64,000 nt of DNA from Artemia franciscana (Eukaryota > Arthropoda > Branchiopoda > Anostraca > Artemiidae), in NCBI RefSeq assembly GCF_032884065.1, contig NC_088881.1, positions 8,278,582 to 8,342,581 of the forward strand, given 5' to 3'. The translations under genes and the position numbers were made by a program. Under the pieces are notes generated by a model that saw only the letters and a list, made by a program, of their open reading frames with translations, searched no databases and had not been told where the DNA came from. Positions 55,746 to 64,000 of the stretch are shown here, one piece after another (the first letter of the stretch is position 1; each line of letters opens with the position of its first letter).

Positions 55746-57969
55746 AACTGGTTGTGTGATTTCTGAAGGTGCGTGTCCCCTCCAGCTTTTCATCATTTCA
55801 TTTTCAATGCAGGGTGTAGAGTTCTAGTTCGGCATCACATATAAGGGGATCAATACATAGTGGATAGACATAAACATTGGATCGGCACAAACACCTGACG
55901 GACAAATAACGTTGAGGTACATTTTCAATCAGTATAAAAAAGAAGAAAAAAAAGAAGAGGCAATACATAAATTAAGTTAAAATGACACTGGTACAAAGAA
56001 AGCATTGATGAATATCTATTACATACCAGGCTAATGAAACTTGATTGATTGTTTAAAATATGTCATTACTAAATACACAAAATTAACATCAAATACAATT
56101 AAAGTATTAACAATTAATTTAATCTTAATTTTATTTATACATAGTATTATTTGTTACATTGAGTTTGACGTCATTATTTATGTCCATCACGATGGACAGT
56201 GACTCTTGGACGTTTTCACGATGCAGATGCTCCGCTGTCGAAGCCATCCCTTCGGTTCAAAGCAAAAGAGTGGTTGTTGTGGAGAAGCACCGTTGTTACC
56301 TAATGCACCAACCGACATTGGAAGACCCAAGTCTAAGCAAGTAAACACACTAAAAAATTCCTGAAATTTTGAGTAATTTTGATTTTTCAACATTATAATG
56401 AAAACACTCTTTAAAATATAATATTTTCACTACAGCACGAATGATACAAAAGGTTAAAGACAATGTTGGCCTCTGGCTTGATTTAAGTTTGACTTATTAC
56501 ATGACTTTATCTGCTCGTTTATAGGTTTAATATCGCCCTTTACTATGTTTGAAAGCCTTCTTCTTGAAAAATATTTCTATTTTTTTCAATAATATCTGCT
56601 TAAAAGAGATTAACCTATAAATAGCTTACCATAGAAAATAAATCACCTTAGGAGATAACTTACCCTATATGTTTGGAAAAACTTCTCACGGCACTCTTCA
56701 AAAATGTCTGCCTTGCCTTCCATTATACTCATCACTAAAAAAAATAAAAAAAATAAATAAAAATCAGATTTCCCAATGAAAATAAAATTCTGCCATTAAC
56801 AGAGACAGGGGGAAGGGGGGAGTGTATCAGCTAATACCATTTATGGACGATTTTTAACACGTTAAGCTATGTTTATTCCAAACGTCACACAATGAAACGA
56901 GAAGTTTAATTTTACTGCACCTTTCCGGGACAGGGGAACTGTTTCAGATAATCTGGGGGGAAGGGGGATAGAATTTTTCTTTTGTATTGAAGAGAAATTC
57001 TTAAATTCTGGGTGGGCATCTTGTGGTTTTCAATTTTTTTCTAACAAGAATACCAAAAAAAAAGTGTCTTTTAAAATCTATGGGTGGGGGAGGGGCAAAT
57101 GGTGCCTCTGCAACTGTCCTCTGCTCAAAGCTAGTATATATATACAAAAGTTAGGTTTTTAGTTAAGGTTGTACCTCCCCTAGCCTTGACACAGCGAGTC
57201 CAATGGGAAAGTTAGAGGTATATTTTTTTTTATCTGCTACACTTTCTGATATACAACCTCATAAAATCAGATAACCATCAGAACTTGTCATTAACCAGGA
57301 AAAAGGAGGCATGAGCTAATTATATGTGTGATTGACTTTTAAAACTTTAAACTAGGTTTATTCCAATAAATTTTGATTAAAGGATGGACTACCATTAATT
57401 TCAAAACCGCTGGTCCGATGGCGAAATGGATTACTTCTATCTGCTATACTTTCTGGGATATGAACAAGTATCTATGGTGGTAAAAACAGATTTTGCCCCT
57501 TTTCTACAGCCAAACCCTAGTTTTGATACAATTTTTTACAAAACCTAGTGTCTACATTCAGCAGAAAAGGGAGTGGCAAAAGAAGGGATGAGAATTCAAG
57601 GTCCAAAATACTGGTTATCTAGGTCCAGCAAAAAACAAAACGGCAAAGACGGAAGAAAACGGAGTTCGTAAAACATATTGACGAAGTTCTGTATCTTCGC
57701 TTATTTTTCCCGTTATTTTTTTTTTATTTTTAGAGAGAGAGAAAGACATTTATTAGAACAAATCAGGATAAACAACAAGAGACAACAAAATGCATATTAA
57801 ATATTACAGAATTAAATTAATATCTCCGTCCCTATAGACCTCGAATATTTTACGATTTTCTCCAAAAATTATAAACAGGGATTCTATGTTTTCCGAAAAA
57901 TGTTGATTCTATGTTTTGCGAAAAATCCATCTTATGATTTACAAATGGTGGTTTTTATCACCTATTTTT

Positions 57970-58160
57970 TGGGATTCATCATCGAACTAGAAAAAGTGCT
58001 ATTTCAAGCTTCCGCCTTTCTCACTCTGATTAGTCAATCATAAAGACTATACTTGAAGGTTGAAAATTATTCAGCTCAACAAATTAATTACAGGATATAT
58101 TACTATGCTCGGAGTTGAATATTGTTTAACTCAACAAATTAATTACAGGATATATTACTG
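57970..58160 (-). repeat. Dispersed repeat piece, related to 9950-10090, with a local duplication
   Basis: CTCTGATTAGTCAATCA with TATACTTGAA corresponds in reverse complement to TTGATTGACCAATCAGAG with TTCAAGTATA at 9960-10015, and both lie beside GAACTAGAAAAA/GAAACTAGAAAAAACGG-type sequence. Within this copy AACTCAACAAATTAATTACAGGATATATTACT is duplicated in two versions about 60 bp apart. Confidence 0.5.
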
Positions 58161-58529
58161 ACATTGCAGTCGTATGCTAATTTCATGTGTATCGGCATTA
58201 CAGTCCTTTCCTGTCGGAAGGGAGTTATGTCTCTTTGACTTATATTTCTTGTCAAACGCTACTCGGCGTTGAGAATAACGTCTGCCTCCTCCATCTGCCG
58301 CGGTTCATAGGAAGCACTTGTGCTGCACCAAGTCTGGGGCATTCCATCATCAAAAACTCAGACAGAGCGCCAGACCAACATTTCTTTGGCCGAACGCTGG
58401 GTTGCTTTTGAACCGGCTATGACAGGGTGATAGTCATAGACGGTCTTTTTGGGTAGCTTTGGAGGCATTCGAGCAGGTATCTAAATCATCATAAGACTTG
58501 CCCGGTTATTTGTGTCAAAAATAGAGACA

Positions 58530-59170
58530 GCTTAGTCAACTGTAGCAACTTCTTGCTTGTAATATAAATCACCCTCAGGATCTGCCTGAAGTATGTTGAT
58601 GACTCTGAAAGTTACGGCTAATGCTTGGCTTGCCTCAGCTCCAAGGAGTAAGATTGAGTCAATGAGGGTGTTGAAAATCCACAGTTTCATTGTGCAGATG
58701 GTGTTCAGCATTAGCGAAAGATAGCAGCTCAGTCTGCTCATGGACAAACACGAATGGATAAACACATTCTCATTAGCAGCTAACTAAGAAGTGAGCAATT
58801 TGAATGGAGCCCAGGTTGGGGAACTCTTGAGCAGCGTCGATGTTAAAGGTGCCGTTCATGTTAATTGCATAATTAGCATCAGGCAAAGGTGGATCAATAG
58901 TCATAATTTTGGTTTTATTCCAGTTTATCTCTGGTCCTGTTTTTGCTGCTTCTTTTCGCAAAATTTGAAGTACATTCAGTAGCTGCTCCATGCAGTCCAC
59001 CAGAAAGGTCAAATCAGCAGAAAAGCCAACGTCAGAGACTATATGATCCCAAACTCGAGCCCAAATCTGAAACGTTAACTAGTCTTTGGCATAATTTGGC
59101 CTACAAAAAGTTCTGGACGTTGCACACCCTTGACACACTCCTTTAGTGGTCTCTAGGAAGGGGCTACGAC
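58530..59170 (-). pseudogene. Second RTE-related reverse transcriptase remnant
   Basis: In minus-strand order: KGVCQGCATSRTF (motif B, near 59120), then DVGFSADLTFLVDCMEQLLN (motif C, where the FADD box has become FSAD), EINWNKTKIMTID, NIDAAQEFPNLGSIQ, and finally MKLWIFNTLIDSILLLGAEA (family: KLKIFNTNVLSVLLYGAETW). The sequence differs clearly from the 29149-32073 LINE, so it is another family. The lost Asp in motif C and several frame changes make it inactive. Confidence 0.8.
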
Positions 59171-62100
59171 ACCTATTCACTTGAATGCATTTCTATTGCA
59201 TGGAGTAGAGTCTGAAGCACCCAGAAATATTTCTTCGGGATGCCCATTGAGGCTTGAATCTGCCATATATCTTGTCATACGCTTTTGTCGGAGCACCTTC
59301 ACCTTTTCTACTCTTAGTTGAATTTTTAATTTCTGATAAATTGCTGAACTAACCAACATAATACCAGCTGACTCTGGTTATCTGATTTTACGAATGACAA
59401 CCCGACGTCCATCTGGCAGATCTATTGAGAAGACTTTTTCGGTAACTGATAAGAGAGTTATTCTCAGTAATTAGAGCATGTCACTTTTCTAGCCTTTTCT
59501 TTTTCGTCAGGAAATGATGTCGTTCTTCAGAAATGTTCTCAGTTTATCAAATTATAGAGAATAGGGCCATAGAGATTGGATCATTGTACGCCCTACATAT
59601 TTTTAAAGCTTTAAGCTTAAACCGTAAATAATACAAACACTGATGTTCTTGAGCCGTATAACTGCATTGCCGATTTTTAGAGTTGTTGAAAGGTTTGTTT
59701 TAAGTACCATCTCTTTCTGGCCCTTGACAGCTAGATTGGCTGGAACTATCTTCAAGAGACATAATCTTGTATAGATAAGGAGTAAGCAGACGCTGTCCTT
59801 CCACCGCACAAAGCAAGAGCCTTAATCAGAAAGAAGTGTCCTATCTCGAAATCCAAAAGTGGGAGTAGAAATATTGCTTTAATTTAACTTTTTATGCTAG
59901 CAAAGTATTTTCTTATGCAAAGAACATTATTCCTTATTTCTTAAGAGATAAATAAGCCGAATTTTAAAAATTGGATTGGTTTTAAAATCTCCTGTGTTAA
60001 ATTGTAAGCTAGTAAAAAGAACAAAAAGTTAAGTTTCACCTCACTGGTTCTCTTGTGTGAAAATGTCAGCCAGCAAGAATTTTCAAGTCATAAGATTTTT
60101 TTAGAAGTCATGACTCTGTTTCTCAGTTTAGTTTCCTATATATTAGAGTCGTTATGTTTTTATCTGTGCGCTCATGATAATGAACAGTAAGTAAAGATCT
60201 GTTCTTGCTAACAGTAACCAAAACTCTAAAAACTGGTATTTCTACTTTTATACTAACTTGTATAGAATCCGCAAAGATGAGGTGGAGTCAAAACAAACTG
60301 ATCCATAAGAACCTTTCGAGCAACCGCAGATAAGCTCCTTCCAGGCCATCGAGAATCAAGGAATCTATACCTTAAAATAAAATGCATCTAAAAAAGAATA
60401 AAACAAAAAACTTATACAGAGAGAAAAAAGAATGGTTTAATTCCATTCGTTGATTGTTTTGGCATCAACCGTCCCATTAATAGCCATTTGCATTATTTCT
60501 TAAGCGTAGGTCAGATACCGAATCCATACGGCCAGCGTTTTTTGCATGCTGGTAATTTTATCACTTAATGTTGAGCAGAGGCGTGATTTGCTTTGGGACA
60601 GGGGAGGGCAACTCCCCCTACAGACCCCAGTTTGCCCTCCCTCAGCTGAAATTTAGTTTCTTCAAAAATCTTGTAAAAACTAAGATAAGCCGATCTAAGC
60701 ATCCAGAGATGCTGTTTTGACAGTGAAAAATAAATTTGTTCACTGTCATTTTAACTTAATTTCGGAAAATTAACTCCACCCCCCTCACCATGATTTTGAC
60801 GAAATGACGCCACTGCTGCAGACTAACAATTAGCGTTGATATAGGCTGTAGAGTTACTGTTTTAGAATTTACCTATTGTAGAATTGTTACTATGTCAAAT
60901 TTTAAGCTAATAAAAAGAAAGCAAAGCGTGAATGTTCTTCTGTATGAAATTTATGCAAGTAAAAAGAAAATCAAGATATTGAATCACAATGTTTTTACAA
61001 GTTAAGTCTCTATTTCTCTGTGGCTTAAATGTCGGGCAAAATGCCGAAGGGAATGAAAATAATGAAACACTTGGTATTTCAATTTAAGTGAAATGAGAAT
61101 CCAGTAAAGTGCAATGGAAAATGAATATCATTAAACAGAAAAAAATAAAAATAAAACAAGAATCTGTATATTGATAAAACCTCTCGTAATCTCTAAAAGA
61201 GTGGAAACATATGTCGATACGTTTTTTTTGTCGTCAAATATTAGTGGACATGTTACATTCTAATCTATGGACATTTTGGAGATTTTGATGTCATTTTCTG
61301 TTTCATTGGAAAGTTTGAACTCTTGGCTAATTAAGCTTTCTTCTATTTTATAGAAAACAACTCGAGTATGAAACAAATATTGAAAATCAAAAAAACAATA
61401 TTTAAGTTCAAAGACATGCATACTCACCTCGAGGGGGGAATATATGATAAACAACTCTATTGCTCAGTATTCTTGAAAAAATGGAAAAGTGATTGCCCAT
61501 TTTTTGTGATTTTATCCCCTACTCATAGCAAAAAGCTTCATACCCCTCCCCCACAAAGGGTTAGACGATAGGAACGCATTTTATTGTCTGTTTTCTTCTA
61601 TTAGCTGAAGTAGGCGTATCAAATATTATGTTTTTCATGTTAAAACAAAATTAGCATCATTTAAAAGTATGCACACATGAGCATTAATATTTATCTCCTG
61701 TCAAAATTCCTTTGTTTTACTTAAGTTAAGGCATATCCTATTTTGTATTAAATTTTAGATTAATTTCAATTGAAAAATCGCTTTTTTTTTATTTAGGAAC
61801 AAGATCAATCCATTTTTTAACTGCTTAAAAAGTATTACTTCAGAAACCATAATTTTTGGAGACCTGAATTTTTATGAGTCTATTGCAGATTGAACGTACA
61901 TTTTTTTTTCTTTTTTTTTTTATCAAGCTTTACAATTTCTAATTGACATATCTCTTTCATTCATAAATATATTTTCAACCAGAGCAAAAGATCGAATTCT
62001 CGGCCAATTAAGCTTTCTTATAATTTCTAAAGAAAAATATCCAGTATGAATTACATTCATAAATGAAATTTCAGACCACTATTAAGACTTGGCAAAAGGA

Positions 62101-63239
62101 TAAATAATACCTAAGTTCAAAGACATGCATACTCCCATCAAGATGTTAATATAGGCAAATAAAAAACGATTATATTAAAAGTATAGGGCAAATTTAAAAA
62201 CCAATGCTAAAATAAATTAGATTGAAATCAATAAAGAATAAATGATCTAACAATCAATCAATAAGAAACTAAACAAGTTGGCACGAAAATAAATTAGATT
62301 GTAATTAATAGATTAATGGACAGAGACAAAACAGTCAGTATGAAAATAAATTAGATTTTTAATTAATAGATAATTAATAACCTAATACTAAAAATATAAT
62401 ATTAAACAATATATTATAAATAAATAGTAGATATAATAAATTAATCCAATAGAACTTCAATGAATGAAGAACCTGAGAAAACAGAGGCTCAAGCGAATAA
62501 TTAACATAAACTTAAAACAAACAGCAGAATTCCCAGTAAATAAATAAATGCGTTGCCGCCACCCCTTTTAAGGCTAGAGTCATATATTTCCTTCACTGAA
62601 CACTTAATGTAGTTAGAACAGCGTTTCTTTAATTACAACATTATGAATAAAATATCCCTCAAACAACATGAATATCAGTAAATATCAGTAAAAAACACAA
62701 GCGGATATCGAACAAGATCTTGGGGGTGGGGGAATGTGACAAAGGCGCCAGTAATAGACCAAATTGACAAACTTATCTTTTAAAAAATGGTAAAAAAGAG
62801 AAAAAACAAATAAGGGTACTAGAAAAATCTTGGGGGCACAGCCCCTTGCATCCTGGATCCTCCCCCGAAAGAACAGCAAATTCTTGGAATTTTGACAATT
62901 ATTTGACTTTTTAGTGCTTCAATAAGAGAAAAATGTTTCAGTTTTTTCAATAACAGTAGACCAGCTATTGCTACCAAATTTTCTTTGAAAACAATTGGTG
63001 CTTTAAATGGTTTTTTTTTTCATGTATGAAGGCATCAAACCTTTATGGTTTAAGCGACTTCAGTTTTATGTGTCCGCTCATAACAATGATGATAATAATA
63101 ACATCAGTATATTTTTAAGAATCACTTTACTTTTATCAGTTTAACATGCAATACTTTTTTTCGACATTTTCATCCTTTTAAATCTACATATTTTCTTCAA
63201 TTTTAGAGAAAATTAATTTGTCAAAACAACTGACAATTT
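59171..63239. other. Intergenic sequence without recognised genes
   Basis: AT-rich DNA. It includes a direct repeat pair (61300-61440 and 61980-62150), short AAATAAATTAGATT repeats at 62205-62370, and a GTAACCAAAACTCTAAAAA block at 60216-60234 that matches the start of the dispersed elements (2398, 14953). No ORF is convincing. Confidence 0.55.
61300..62150. repeat. Direct repeat pair, about 680 bp apart
   Basis: AATTAAGCTTTCTT, a block with AGTATGAA, then AAGTTCAAAGACATGCATACTC occur at about 61328-61425 and again at 62005-62132. Sequence between the shared words has diverged and gained insertions, so this is an old segmental duplication or two copies of one element. Confidence 0.6.
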
Positions 63240-64000
63240 AAGCTTAAAAAATCACCGGAAGAAATTTCAAGTCTTCTTGGTTCATTTTTTGTAAATATGG
63301 GACAAAAGATAAACTGTCGAATTTAAAATCAAAAAGAAAACTAATGACAAAGGTAACACCTCCAAAACTAAAGTAACAAGAGACATTGGCAGAAATGCAA
63401 AATTTTAATCTGTTACATTTGATGAAGTAAAAAAATGCATTTGTGAAATTACAAGGGACAAGGTCAACGGGCCTAGATGGACTTTCTTTGCAACTAATAA
63501 GAAAAATACAACCAGCAATCATTGAGCCTCTTACGGTCCTTATAAACAGAAGCCGTGAAGAAGGTATTTTCCCTGCTAAACTAAACGAATCCAAATTAAT
63601 CCCACTTTTTAAAGGAGGAGACACAATAGTAATTGATAACTATCGACCAATCAGCTTACTTCCAATATTTTCGAAAATATATGAAAAGTTTGCTACAAAA
63701 AGGCTGTATTAATACTTTGAAGCTAATAAAATTCTTTCTGATAAACAATATGGATTTCGGAAAAACAGATCCACTGAACTCGCAATTACGGATCTTATAA
63801 TGAATATAAAGCAGCACAAGATGATGATTTATATTCTCTGGCGATTTTTCTAGATTTAACAAAAGCTTTTGATTGCGTTGATTTTGACATCCTTCTTGAA
63901 ACATTAGAAGGATATGGGATAAAGTCAACGGTTCTTGAATGGATTCGGTCATATTTAACAAATAGACATTGTAAAATACTTGCTAATGGTATCTTATCAG
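63240..64000 (+). pseudogene. Jockey/CR1-like LINE reverse transcriptase, broken, runs off the right edge
   Basis: A decayed start (SPEEISSLLGSFFVNMGQKI near 63250) leads to the frame 63443-63712 with STGLDGLSLQLIRKI and NYRPISLLPIFSKIYEK. TAA at 63711-63713 is followed in frame by NKILSDKQYGFRKNRSTELA. After a frameshift near 63800 comes motif A, IFLDLTKAFDCVDFDILLET, then LEGYGIKSTVLEWIRSYLTN. These are reverse transcriptase motifs 0-2 and A of the jockey/CR1 group, unlike the RTE-type copies in this window. It has at least one stop and two frameshifts; the YADD region lies beyond the window. Confidence 0.85.

Larger units (their letters stand above)
53736..58529. other. Intergenic sequence with minisatellite and exon-like pieces
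   Basis: The stretch contains two unexplained open segments with acceptor-like sequence (54034-54212, 54494-54604), a palindrome at 54237-54260, a 21-bp minisatellite and a dispersed-repeat piece near 57970-58160. 54610-55390 and 55830-57960 contain nothing recognisable apart from G-runs near 56810 and 56960. Confidence 0.5.

Noticed and set aside
55393-55827. 144-codon ORF rich in LPPRLELF
   Set aside because: A by-product of the 21-bp minisatellite, open on both strands. No domain and no gene context.

Overview
The window reads as nuclear DNA of an invertebrate animal. It is AT-rich, has long introns with GT-AG splice sites, and is full of (AT)n runs, hairpin elements, tandem arrays and old transposons. 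The transposon mix (RTE-type and jockey/CR1-type LINEs, a ZBED5-like hAT, a Helitron, tRNA-derived SINEs) suits an arthropod, perhaps a crustacean, but nothing in the sequence fixes the species.

The main gene is on the + strand from 8723 to about 44095. It is the 3' three quarters of the peroxisomal multifunctional enzyme type 2 gene (HSD17B4/Mfe-2). Eight exons (8723-8994, 13934-14230, 19789-20100, 24748-24924, 33462-33579, 35252-35437, 39259-39365, 43857-43976) join in one reading frame with matching intron phases. They give 528 codons: the end of the short-chain dehydrogenase domain, the whole 2-enoyl-CoA hydratase 2 (hot-dog) domain with its [10 protein letters not shown] motif, and an SCP2 domain ending in the peroxisomal signal AKL. 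A poly(A) signal follows at 44071. The exons for the N-terminal dehydrogenase were not found and probably lie left of the window. A decayed second copy of the first SCP2 exon sits about 310 bp upstream of the functional one.

The second gene is on the - strand at 48127-48912: an uninterrupted 261-residue ORF for a HAPSTR1 (C16orf72) homologue, with a TATA-like box and a perfect cAMP-response element just upstream. It lies just beyond the 3' side of a broken Helitron (about 49146-50800, - strand).

The rest is mobile or repetitive. A nearly complete RTE-type LINE (28288-32088) has one in-frame stop between endonuclease and reverse transcriptase, and its ORF stop codon is the first unit of its (TAG)n tail. 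At least six truncated relatives lie nearby, one split by a hAT element with 16-bp inverted ends and a perfect 8-bp target duplication. Two copies of a 1.7-kb dispersed element each carry a hairpin with arms of about 115 bp, and the hairpin loops lie in opposite orientation in the two copies. Other content: SINEs, several minisatellites (113, 67, about 340, about 270 and 21 bp), degenerate satellite arrays next to two splice acceptors, and a second, jockey/CR1-like reverse transcriptase running off the right edge.
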